A DNA stretch of 28,442 nt from Comamonas_F sp047606565 (GTDB taxonomy: Bacteria; Pseudomonadota; Gammaproteobacteria; Burkholderiales; Burkholderiaceae_C): the NCBI GenBank assembly GCA_047606565.1, contig JASGEH010000064.1, positions 1 through 28,442 on the forward strand, read 5' to 3'. Below are positions 17,912 to 27,379 of the stretch, in pieces. Within the stretch, counting starts at the first letter, position 1, and every line of letters begins with the position of its first letter. The translations under genes were made by a program, and so were the position numbers. The notes under the pieces were generated by a model. That model worked only from the letters and a program-made list of their open reading frames with translations. It was not told the DNA's origin and made no database searches.

Positions 17912-18657
17912 GCGCCGCCATATTCACACCGCCTGCCACGGCCACCGGAGAAATCGCCGTGTCGGTGCAGGGCCTGCGCCGTGCCTACGGCGAGCGCGTC
18001 GTGATCGAAGCGCTGGACCTGCGCATCGCGCGCGGCGAGTTCGTCGCGCTGCTGGGCGAAAGCGGCTGCGGCAAGACCACGCTGCTGCGCGCGCTGGCCG
18101 GGCTCGATGCGATCGACGCCGGCCGCATCGACGGCCCGCGCCAGCCCGCCGTGGTGTTCCAGGAACACCGCCTGCTGCCGTGGGACCCGCTGTGGCGCAA
18201 CGTCGCGCTGGGCCTGGACGAGCGCAGCGGCCGGCCGCGGGCCGAGGCCGCGCTGCGCGAGGTCGGCCTGGGCGGACGCGAGGACGATTGGCCGCGCAAC
18301 CTCTCGGGCGGCCAGGCGCAGCGCGTGGCGCTGGCGCGCGCGCTGGTGCGCGAGCCGCGCCTGCTGCTGCTCGACGAGCCCTTCGCCGCGCTCGACGCGC
18401 TCACGCGAATCCGCATGCACGGCCTGGTGCAGGAGCTGGTCGCGCGCCATCGCCCCGGGGTGCTGCTGGTCACGCACGACGTCGACGAGGCCATCGCGCT
18501 GGCCGACCGCGTGCTGGTCATGCGCGAGGGCGCCATCGCCAACGGCTACGCCGTGCCCGCCGCCGCCCGCGCGCAGCGCGGCTCGCCCGAGGCCGTCGCG
18601 CTGCGCGACCAGTTGCTGGCCGAGCTGGGCGTGGCCACGACCACGACTGCACCCTGA
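17908..18657 (+). CDS. ssuB: Alkanesulfonate-type ABC transporter ATPase SsuB
   Basis: A 249-residue ABC ATPase partnering SsuC. Walker A is GESGCGKT (50-57), the Q-loop is VVFQEHRLLPW, the signature is LSGGQAQRVALARAL, Walker B is LLLLDEPFAALDALTR, and the H-loop is LLVTHDVDEAIALADRVLVM. RLLPW and DEPFAALDALTR are strongly SsuB-like (E. coli SsuB is 255 residues). The short D-loop-to-C-terminus and a tail rich in Ala/Arg are normal. The ATG at 17908 overlaps the ssuC stop (ATGA), indicating translational coupling. The downstream binding-protein gene begins after 100 bases that contain a tandem repeat. Confidence 0.9.
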   Translation: MSAAIFTPPATATGEIAVSVQGLRRAYGERVVIEALDLRIARGEFVALLGESGCGKTTLLRALAGLDAIDAGRIDGPRQPAVVFQEHRLLPWDPLWRNVALGLDERSGRPRAEAALREVGLGGREDDWPRNLSGGQAQRVALARALVREPRLLLLDEPFAALDALTRIRMHGLVQELVARHRPGVLLVTHDVDEAIALADRVLVMREGAIANGYAVPAAARAQRGSPEAVALRDQLLAELGVATTTTAP

Positions 18658-18718
18658 CCCCGGTGTCGAGGACGCACCGCGCAGCCCCGGCCCGATTCGC
18701 CACCGATGCCATCCACCT

Positions 18719-18740
18719 GATTCACTTGGGATTCACTGGG
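18719..18740 (+). repeat. Tandem 11-base repeat upstream of the ssuA-like gene
   Basis: GATTCACTTGG at 18719-18729 is followed directly by GATTCACTGGG at 18730-18740, with one mismatch. The second unit ends 3 bases before the AGGGAG ribosome site of the next gene. An 11-base period puts both copies on the same DNA face, suggesting an operator or an RNA-level element; nothing more can be said. Confidence 0.6.
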
Positions 18741-18757
18741 AATAGGGAGTTTGTTCC

Positions 18758-19756
18758 ATGCCATCTTTCGCTTTGTCGCGCGCCTCGCGCCGCGATTTCC
18801 TGCAGGCTGCTGCGCTGGCAGCCGGTGCTGCCACCAGTCTTTCGACGCTGGCCCAGCCGGCGGATGGCCGCAAGACCGACACCGTGCGTCTGGGCTGGGG
18901 CCGCGGCGGCCTGACGCTGATCGCCAAGGTGCGCGGCGATTTCGAGCGGCGCCTGGCGGCCCAGGGTATCAAGGTGCAGTGGGTCGGGCCGTTTCCCAAC
19001 CACGCGCCCTCGCTGCAGGCCGTCACCGGCGGTAGCGCCGACTTCGGCTTCGGCGGCAGCACCACGCCGGCGCTGGCGGCCATCCTGGCCGGCTCGCCGC
19101 TGGTGTTCACCCAGTTCGCCGTGGTCGAGCCGCGCAGCACCGCCATCATCGCCAAGGACGGCTCGGGCATAGCCCGCGTCGAAGACCTGGTCGGCAAGAC
19201 GGTCGCCGTCAATCGTTCCGGCCTGGGCGAGTTCCTGCTGGTGGCGGCGCTGGAGAAGCATGGCGTCGCACGCGACCAGGTGCGCGTCGTCTACCTCAAC
19301 CCGCCCGAGGCCGGCCCGGCCTTCTCGCAGGGCAAGGTCGATGCGTGGTCGATGTGGTCGCCCGGTGTGGACATCGCGCGCAGCGAATACCAGGCCCACG
19401 ACATCTTCTTCGAGGGCCGCGACCTCGACTTCCTGATCGACTTCAACTCCTGGGTCACCACGCGCCGCTTCGCCGAGGACAACCCGGGTCTGGTGCGCGC
19501 CGTCAACGCCGCCTTCGCCGAGGAAGGCCGGTGGGCCGAGGCGCATACGCTGGAGGCCGAGACCATCAACCAGAAGGAAGCCGGCTACAGCGACGCCGTG
19601 CGCGACCACCAGGTCGCCTACCAGCGCCGCTGGCAGTTCCACGGCGTGGACGACCAGTCCTTCCTCACCGGCTTCCAGAAAGCCGCCGACTGGCTGTCCG
19701 CACGCAAGATCCTGCCGCGCCCGGTGAAAGTGGCCGAGCATCTGGCGCGGCTTTGA
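18758..19756 (+). CDS. ssuA: Sulfonate-type ABC transporter substrate-binding protein (SsuA-like)
   Basis: A 332-residue periplasmic binding protein of the SsuA type. The N-terminus has SRRDFLQ (10-16), an almost ideal twin-arginine Tat motif, then AAALAAGAATSLSTLAQPA. Mature blocks are VRLGWGRGGLTLIAKVRGDFERRL, VQWVGPFPNHAPSLQAVTGGSADFGFGGSTTPALAA, LVGKTVAVNRSGLGEFLLVAALEKHG, VVYLNPPEAGPAFSQGKVDAWSMWSP and a long helical C-terminus, all characteristic of sulfonate binding proteins. AGGGAG lies 8 bases before the ATG. Being third in ssuC-ssuB-ssuA order is unusual (E. coli has ssuEADCB), but the shared strand and 100-base gap support one unit. The true ligand could be another sulfonate or sulfate ester. 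Confidence 0.83.
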   Translation: MPSFALSRASRRDFLQAAALAAGAATSLSTLAQPADGRKTDTVRLGWGRGGLTLIAKVRGDFERRLAAQGIKVQWVGPFPNHAPSLQAVTGGSADFGFGGSTTPALAAILAGSPLVFTQFAVVEPRSTAIIAKDGSGIARVEDLVGKTVAVNRSGLGEFLLVAALEKHGVARDQVRVVYLNPPEAGPAFSQGKVDAWSMWSPGVDIARSEYQAHDIFFEGRDLDFLIDFNSWVTTRRFAEDNPGLVRAVNAAFAEEGRWAEAHTLEAETINQKEAGYSDAVRDHQVAYQRRWQFHGVDDQSFLTGFQKAADWLSARKILPRPVKVAEHLARL

Positions 19757-19815
19757 GCGCGAGTTGAACGGCGGCACAGTCCCGACCCATTTCCTACAGT
19801 GATCCAACCCAAGAC

Positions 19816-21456
19816 ATGACTCGAATTTTCACCATCGCGGCCATGGCCGTTGCAGCAGCGGGGCTGCTGGCCGCGCAGGCCGGCGCCCAGACGCCGGCGG
19901 CGACCGGCCCCGGCGTCTCTGGCGGCCAGCTCACCTGGGGCGTGACGACCGAGCCCGCCTGCTTCAATCCCCACCGCTCCTCGCAGCAGAACGCCTTCCT
20001 GGTGATCCGCAACTATGTCGACTCGCTGGTGGGCAAGCGCGCCGACGGCGTCTTCGTGCCCTGGCTGGCCACCTCGTGGTCGGTGTCGCCAGACGGCAAG
20101 GCCTACACCTTCCAGTTGCGCGAGGACGTGAAGTTCCACGACGGCACGCCATTCGATGCCGAGGCGGTCAAGGCCAACTTCGATTTCATCCGCAATCCCA
20201 AGAGCAGCGCGGCTGCCGCTTCCTTTTTGGAGTTCTACCAGCGCACCGAGGTGGTTGGCCGCTACACGGTGCGCGTGGTGCTGTCGCAGCCCGATTCGGC
20301 GCTGCTGGAGTCGGTCTCCAGCGTCAAGCTCGGCTTCCTCTCGCCCAAGACGCTGGCCGAGGACAAGGACTTGTGCGCGGGCGGCCCGGCGCTGGTGGGC
20401 ACCGGCCCCTTCATCTTCGAGCAATACCAGCGTGGGCAGTCGGCCACCTTTCGCCGCAACCCCGACTACAACTGGGCCCCGGCCTACGCGGCGCACCAGG
20501 GGCCGGCCTATCTCGACCGCGTGACCTACCGCTTCCTGCCCGAATACGCGGTCCGCACGGGGGCGCTGAGCTCGGGCCAGGTCGACCTGATCGAAGGCGT
20601 GCAGCCGACCGACATCAGCGCGTTCAAGGGCGTCAAGGGCTTCCAGTACCACACCGGACCTTCGTCGCAGACGTCTTTCACGCTCAACATCAACTACCGG
20701 CGCGGCGTGGCGCAGGACATCCGGGTGCGGCGCGCGCTGCGCGACGGCTTCGACATCGACGGCCTGGTGCGCGGCGTCTACCTGGACACGGTGCCGCGCG
20801 CCTGGTCCAACATCGGTCCCGACAACGCGGGCTACAGCGCCAAGCTCAAGGGCAGTTGGGGCAACCGCGTGGCCGAGGCCAACCGGCTGCTCGACGAGGC
20901 GGGCTGGACCGGCCGCGACGCGCAGGGCTACCGCACCAAGGACGGGCAACGCCTGTCGATCGAGGTCGGCTATCCGCAGCCCTATGTGCGTGACAACCGG
21001 GACGTGCTGATCCAGGGCATCCAGGCCGCGCTGCGCAAGAACCTCGGCTTCGAGCTCAAGCTGCGTCTGATCAGCAACGGCGAGTGGGTCAAGTCCACGG
21101 CCGAGGGCAGTTGGATCATCTACCCCAACACGCTCAACCCGTCCGATCCGGCGCTGGAGCTGCGCGACGTGCTCGGCGACACCGGATTCCTCTACAAGGA
21201 GGTGCCCAACCCCGAAGCCGGTCGCCCCGACCCCGAGATCGCCGCGCTGATCCGCGAGGCGCGCGCGACCTCCGACCTGGCGCGCCGCCAGCCCATCCTC
21301 GACCGCATCCAGGCCATCGCCGTCGACCGCGCCTACGTCGTGCCGCTGTTCGCGCCGAATTACCAGGTCGCGGCCAAGAGCCGCGTGCAGGGCATCAGCT
21401 TCGAGGCCCAGCTCGACTCTCCCGCCAATTCCTATGACCTCTGGATCCAGCAATAA
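19816..21456 (+). CDS. Peptide/nickel-type ABC transporter substrate-binding protein (SBP family 5)
   Basis: A 546-residue extracytoplasmic solute-binding protein of family 5, the class that binds peptides, nickel chelates, opines and other organic ligands. It has a Sec signal peptide (about 1-24, ending AQAGAQ), then GQLTWGVTTEPACFNPHRSS, ATSWSVSPDGKAYTFQLREDVKFHDGTPFDAEAVKANFDFI, GTGPFIFEQYQRGQSATFRRNPDYNW and RRALRDGFDIDGLV, all hallmark blocks. The length is normal (500-560). The ligand cannot be read from sequence, but the linked flavin monooxygenases suggest a small organic, perhaps sulfur-containing, compound. It overlaps the next permease gene by 23 bases. The start ATG has only a weak AAGA upstream. 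The 59-base gap before it shows no clear promoter. Confidence 0.92.
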   Translation: MTRIFTIAAMAVAAAGLLAAQAGAQTPAATGPGVSGGQLTWGVTTEPACFNPHRSSQQNAFLVIRNYVDSLVGKRADGVFVPWLATSWSVSPDGKAYTFQLREDVKFHDGTPFDAEAVKANFDFIRNPKSSAAAASFLEFYQRTEVVGRYTVRVVLSQPDSALLESVSSVKLGFLSPKTLAEDKDLCAGGPALVGTGPFIFEQYQRGQSATFRRNPDYNWAPAYAAHQGPAYLDRVTYRFLPEYAVRTGALSSGQVDLIEGVQPTDISAFKGVKGFQYHTGPSSQTSFTLNINYRRGVAQDIRVRRALRDGFDIDGLVRGVYLDTVPRAWSNIGPDNAGYSAKLKGSWGNRVAEANRLLDEAGWTGRDAQGYRTKDGQRLSIEVGYPQPYVRDNRDVLIQGIQAALRKNLGFELKLRLISNGEWVKSTAEGSWIIYPNTLNPSDPALELRDVLGDTGFLYKEVPNPEAGRPDPEIAALIREARATSDLARRQPILDRIQAIAVDRAYVVPLFAPNYQVAAKSRVQGISFEAQLDSPANSYDLWIQQ

Positions 21457-22396
21457 CGCGACGGGCCGGGCCCGCGCGCTGGTGCGGCCGGTGCTCCTGC
21501 GCTTGGCCACGGGCGTGCTGGTGCTGTGGCTGACGGTGACGACGGCCTTCGTCGCGCTGCATGCGCTGCCCGGCCGGATCCAGGACATCCTCGCGGGCGA
21601 GCTGGAGTTTCCCGGCCTGCGCGAGGCCATCACCGCCGAATGGGGGCTCGACCGCAGCCTGCCGCAGCAGTACGCCGACTTCGTGCTGCGCATTGCGCAG
21701 GGGGATTTCGGCACCTCCTACGTGATGCGCCAGCCGGTCGCCGAAGTGGTCGGCTCGCAGATCTGGCCGACCTTCCGGCTGGCGCTGCTGGCCGGACTGC
21801 TGGCCGCCGCGTTGGCGGTGCTGGTGGCCAGTGCCACCGCCGCGCGCGCGGGCTGGGTGCGCCGTTTGGCCTCGGCGCTGGAGCTGGCCTTCGCATCGCT
21901 GCCGGTGTTCTGGCTCGGCATCCTGCTGCTCATGGCGTTTTCTTTCCAGTTGCAGTGGTTCCCGGTGTCGGGCGACGAGGGCTGGCAAGCCATCGTGCTG
22001 CCGGCCATCACGCTGGCGCTGCCGACCGCCGGCATCCTGACCCAGGTGCTGCGCGAGGCCATGGAGCGCGCGCTCGAGCAGCCGTTCGCGACCACCGTGC
22101 GCGCGCGCGGCGTGAGTGAACGGGGGCTGGTGCTGCGCCACGTCCTGCGCCATGCGCTGCTGCCCGCCGTCACGTTGGGCGGCTGGCTCATCGGCGGCCT
22201 GTTGGGCGGCGCGGTCATCACCGAGAAAGTCTTCGGCCGGCCCGGCCTGGGCACCGTCACGCTCAACGCCGTGCTGTCGCAGGACGTGCCCATGGTGCTG
22301 GCCGTGGTCCTGCTGGCGGCCTTCGTCTATGTGCTGATGTCCACGCTGCTGGACGTGCTTTATGTCTTCATCGATCCCCGTCTGCACGCCCGATGA
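21434..22396 (+). CDS. Peptide/nickel-type ABC transporter permease, DppB-like
   Basis: A 320-residue inner-membrane permease of the DppB/OppB/NikB group. A cytoplasmic tail is followed by the first membrane segment (about 22-45), then a periplasmic part containing WGLDRSLPQQYADFVLRIAQGDFGTSYVMRQPV, a typical DppB block. Further membrane segments follow, and the EAA loop is at about 220-247 (TTVRARGVSERGLVLRHVLRHALLP). GGWLIGGLLGGAVITEKVFGRPGLG is the conserved C-terminal block. It overlaps the binding-protein gene by 23 bases and the next permease by 4 (ATGA), so the importer genes are translationally coupled. Confidence 0.92.
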   Translation: MTSGSSNNATGRARALVRPVLLRLATGVLVLWLTVTTAFVALHALPGRIQDILAGELEFPGLREAITAEWGLDRSLPQQYADFVLRIAQGDFGTSYVMRQPVAEVVGSQIWPTFRLALLAGLLAAALAVLVASATAARAGWVRRLASALELAFASLPVFWLGILLLMAFSFQLQWFPVSGDEGWQAIVLPAITLALPTAGILTQVLREAMERALEQPFATTVRARGVSERGLVLRHVLRHALLPAVTLGGWLIGGLLGGAVITEKVFGRPGLGTVTLNAVLSQDVPMVLAVVLLAAFVYVLMSTLLDVLYVFIDPRLHAR

Positions 22397-23264
22397 CCTC
22401 TTACGTTGATCCATCTTCCCCATTGCCTGCCGCAGGGGCGCGCCGTACCCGGCCGGCCTGGCGCCGGCAGCCCGTGGGCCTGTGGCTGGCCGGTGCCTTC
22501 GTCGCGTTGCTGCTGCTGGCCGCGGCCTGGCCGCAGTTGTTCACCCCGGCCGATCCGCTTGAAGGCGACGTCACGCGCAGCCTGCTCGCGCCTGGCGCGG
22601 CGCAATGGTTCGGCACCGACCGGCTCGGCCGCGACGTGTTCGCGCGCGTGGTCCACGGCGCGCACTATTCGCTGCTGATCGGCCTGGCGGCCATGGGCGT
22701 GAGCGTGCTGGGCGGGGTGTTGCTGGGCATCGCCAGCGGCCTGGGCCGGCGCGTGCTCGACGAGGCCGTCTCGCGCGCCTTCGACGTCATCTCGGCCTTC
22801 CCCAGCGTGCTGCTGGCTCTGCTCGTGGTGACCTTTCTCGGACCGGGCATGGCGAACATCGCGCTGGCCATCGGCATCGCCGGCATCCCCAAGTTCGGGC
22901 GCGTGGTGCGCAGCCAGGCGCTGCTGGTGCGGCGTGCAGACTACGTGCGGCACGCGGTGATCTACGGCCGGGGACGGCTGCAGATCCTGTGGCGCCACGT
23001 GCTGCCCAACGTGCTGGTCGCGATTCCGGTGATCGCCACCATCAACCTGGGCTCGGCCATCATCGCGGTCTCGGGCCTGAGCTTTCTCGGCCTGGGGCCG
23101 CAGCCGCCGACGCCCGAGTGGGGCGTGATGCTGGCCGAGGGCCGCGACATCCTGCGCGTGGCCTGGTGGGCGGGCGTGTTCCCGGGCCTGTTCATCACGC
23201 TGTCGGTGATCGCCCTGACCGTGCTGGGCAACGACCTGCAGCGCCGCTTCGAGGGGAGGACCTG

Positions 23265-23265
<1 letters not shown>
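22393..23265 (+). CDS. Peptide/nickel-type ABC transporter permease, DppC-like
   Basis: A 290-residue permease pairing with the DppB-like protein. The first membrane segment (about 26-46) is followed by WFGTDRLGRDVFARVVHGAHYSLLIG, the standard DppC/OppC block. Next come FDVISAFPSVLLALLVVTFLG, RRADYVRHAVIYGRGRLQILWRHVLPNVL (EAA loop), and FLGLGPQPPTPEWGVMLAEGRD near the C-terminus. The length is usual (280-300). Its ATG overlaps the upstream stop (ATGA), and its own stop overlaps the ATPase start by one base (TGATG). Confidence 0.93.
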
Positions 23266-24968
<1,703 letters not shown>

Positions 24969-25005
24969 ATTCTTTCTCCACTTTATCCATCAGATCGACA
25001 CGACC

Positions 25006-26061
25006 ATGACCCACTTCTACCGTCCCCTCGGCCGCACCGGCCTGCAGGTTTCCTCCATCGCCCTGGGCACCATGACCTGGGGCCAGCAAAACACCGAGGC
25101 CGAGGGCCATGCCCAGCTCGACTACGCGCTGGACCAGGGCATCAACTTCATCGACACCGCCGAGAACTACGCGATTCCGCCGCGCGCCGAGACCCAGGGC
25201 GCGACCGAGCGCATCATCGGCAGTTGGCTCAAGGCGCGCGGCGCGCGCGACCGCGTGGTGCTGGCCACCAAGGTCTCGGGTCCCAGCGGCAGCACCTGGC
25301 TGCGCCGCGACGGCGCCTTGCCCCGGCTCGACGCGCGCCACATCAACGAGGCCATCGACGCTTCGCTGGCGCGCCTGCAGACCGATTACGTCGACCTCTA
25401 CCAGTTGCACTGGCCGCACCGCGCGGTGCCGCTGTTCGGTGGCGGCAGCCATGCGCCGGCGCGCGGCGGCGATGGCTCCGAAGTGCCGATCGAGGAAACC
25501 CTGGACGCTCTCGATGCCGTGGTCAAGGCCGGCAAGGTGCGCCACATCGGCCTGTCCAACGAAACCGCCTGGGGCCTCGCGCGCTTTTTGCACCTGTCCG
25601 AGACGCGCGGCCTGCCACGCGTGGCCAGCGTGCAGAACGCCTACAACCTGCTCAACCGCACCTACGAGGTCGGCCTGGCCGAGTTCCACGCGCGCGAGGA
25701 CGTCGGCCTGCTGGCCTATTCGCCGCTGGCGCAGGGCTACCTGACCGGCAAGTACCAGCGCGGCGCCCGCCCGGCCGGCGCGCGCACCACGCTGTTCGAG
25801 CGCGGCCAGCGCTACCAGAAGCCCGGCACCGAGGCCGCCATCGACGCCTACCTGCAGGTCGCGCGCGACTTCGGCCTGGATCCTGCGCAACTGGCCATCG
25901 CCTACGTCACCAGTCGGCATTTCGTGACCGCCAACATCATCGGCGCGACCAATCTGGACCAGCTCGCCCGCAACATCGCCTCGCGCGATGTCGCCATCAC
26001 GCCCGAGATCGAGGCGCGCCTCGACGCCGTCCACCAGCTGCACGGCAGCCCGGCCCCTTGA
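25006..26061 (+). CDS. NADP(H)-dependent aldo/keto reductase, Tas-like
   Basis: A 351-residue TIM-barrel oxidoreductase of the aldo/keto reductase family, closest in text to E. coli Tas (346 residues). The tetrad is visible: Asp50 and Tyr55 in FIDTAENY, Lys89 in LATKVSG, and His135 in LYQLHWPHR. YRPLGRTGLQVSSIALGTMTWG at the start, GLSNETAWGLARF, VASVQNAYNLLNRTYE, LLAYSPLAQGYLTGKY and the C-terminal IIGATNLDQLARNI cofactor region support the assignment. It reduces carbonyls with NADPH; in this operon it may process an aldehyde or ketone left by the flavin monooxygenases, which is an inference. No clear Shine-Dalgarno precedes the ATG. LLM gene 1 begins 16 bases after its stop. Confidence 0.9.
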   Translation: MTHFYRPLGRTGLQVSSIALGTMTWGQQNTEAEGHAQLDYALDQGINFIDTAENYAIPPRAETQGATERIIGSWLKARGARDRVVLATKVSGPSGSTWLRRDGALPRLDARHINEAIDASLARLQTDYVDLYQLHWPHRAVPLFGGGSHAPARGGDGSEVPIEETLDALDAVVKAGKVRHIGLSNETAWGLARFLHLSETRGLPRVASVQNAYNLLNRTYEVGLAEFHAREDVGLLAYSPLAQGYLTGKYQRGARPAGARTTLFERGQRYQKPGTEAAIDAYLQVARDFGLDPAQLAIAYVTSRHFVTANIIGATNLDQLARNIASRDVAITPEIEARLDAVHQLHGSPAP

Positions 26062-26077
26062 CCGCCGCAGGCCGCAC

Positions 26078-27379
26078 ATGAGTTCACCGCGTCCCCGGCA
26101 GTTGCACCTCAACGCCAACATCTTCCCGACCGGCAGCCACAGCGCGGCCTGGCGGCAATACGCCACGCCGCCGTGGCCGACCGATGTCGAGCACCTCGTG
26201 GCCATCGGCCGCGCGGCCGAACAGGCCACTTTCGATGCGATTTTCCTGTCCGACCAGCCGGGCCTGGACCCCCATGCCGTGGAGCGGCCCTGGCTGGCGC
26301 TGGACCCGCTGGTGGCCTGGGCCGCCGTGGCCCGCGAAACCCGCCACATCGGACTGGTCGCCACCGCCTCGACCACCTTCGAACACCCCTACAACCTGGC
26401 GCGCCGCTACGCCTCGCTGGCGCACGTCAGTGGCGGGCGCGCGGCCTGGAACATCGTGACCACGCACCATGCCGGCGTGGCCGGCAACTTCGGCCTGCGC
26501 GAGCTGCCGGAACACGCCCGGCGCTACGCGCGCGCCGGGGAGTTCGTCGACATCGTCACCCGCCTGTGGGACAGCTGGGCGCCCGGCGCCATCGCCAGCG
26601 ATCCGGCCGCGCCGCAATACCTGGATCTGGCCAAGGTCCCCCCGGTCGCCTTCCGCGGCGAGTTCTTCGAGGTGGAAGGCCGCTTCGGCGTGCCGCCGGC
26701 GCCGGGCGGGCGGCCGGTGCTGTTCCAGGCCGGCGATTCTTCCGAAAGCCGGGACCTGGGCGCGCGCTGGGCCGACGCGCTGTTCGTGGTCGCGCGCACC
26801 TTGGCCGATGGGCTGGCGCTGCGGCGCGACGTCGACGAACGCGCGCGCCGCTTCGGCCGCGACCCCGCGCGCATCCTGATCCTGCCCGGGCTGCTGACCG
26901 TGCTGGGCGACACCGAAGCCGCCGCCTGGCGCAATAAAGAGGCGCTCGACGCGCAGCTCGACCTCGCCGCCGAACAACGGCGGCTGGCCGCGGTGTTCGG
27001 CGTGCCGCCCGAGCGCGTGCCGCTGGACCAGCCGCTGGCCGCCGACCTGCTCGACGGCCCCTGGACCCAGACCAGGACGCGCGGCTTCGCCGCCGGCCTG
27101 CTGAGCGAGGCGCTGGAAAAAGGCTGGACCGCGCGCCAGGCCATCGCCCACAAACCGGGCGGCCACCGCGTCGTCGTCGGCAGCGCCGAACAGGTCGCCG
27201 ATGACATCGCGCACTGGTTCGCCACCGGCGCGGCCGACGGCTTCAACATCAACTTCGACCGCTATCCCGACGACGTGACGCTCTTCGGCGAACAAGTCGT
27301 CCCGCTGCTGCGCCGCCGCGGCATCTTCCGCCAGGGCTACGAGGGCACGACGCTGCGCGGCCATTTGGGGCTGGAATGA
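26078..27379 (+). CDS. FMN-dependent monooxygenase of the NtaA/SnaA/DszA (LLM) family, copy 1
   Basis: A 433-residue luciferase-like flavin monooxygenase of the NtaA/SnaA/DszA/DmoA type. These use FMNH2 from a separate reductase to oxygenate organosulfur compounds (dibenzothiophene sulfone, dimethylsulfide) or chelators such as nitrilotriacetate. Family blocks are LHLNANIFPTGSHSAAWR, FDAIFLSDQPGL, TASTTFEHPYNLARRYASL, SGGRAAWNIVTT, RYARAGEFVDIVTRLWDSW, FFEVEGRFGVPPAPGGRPVLFQAGDS, and the C-terminal GFNINFDRYPDDVTLFGEQVVPLLRRRGIFR. The length (430-460) is typical. GCAGG lies 7 bases before the ATG. It overlaps copy 2 by 4 bases (ATGA). No flavin reductase gene is visible in the window. Confidence 0.92.
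   Translation: MSSPRPRQLHLNANIFPTGSHSAAWRQYATPPWPTDVEHLVAIGRAAEQATFDAIFLSDQPGLDPHAVERPWLALDPLVAWAAVARETRHIGLVATASTTFEHPYNLARRYASLAHVSGGRAAWNIVTTHHAGVAGNFGLRELPEHARRYARAGEFVDIVTRLWDSWAPGAIASDPAAPQYLDLAKVPPVAFRGEFFEVEGRFGVPPAPGGRPVLFQAGDSSESRDLGARWADALFVVARTLADGLALRRDVDERARRFGRDPARILILPGLLTVLGDTEAAAWRNKEALDAQLDLAAEQRRLAAVFGVPPERVPLDQPLAADLLDGPWTQTRTRGFAAGLLSEALEKGWTARQAIAHKPGGHRVVVGSAEQVADDIAHWFATGAADGFNINFDRYPDDVTLFGEQVVPLLRRRGIFRQGYEGTTLRGHLGLE

Noticed and set aside
19618..21714. A 698-codon open frame on the minus strand opposite the family-5 binding protein
   Set aside because: It is a by-product of high GC: the composition is Arg/Ala/Gly/His-rich, it shows no family motif, and the plus strand carries a clearly recognisable protein.
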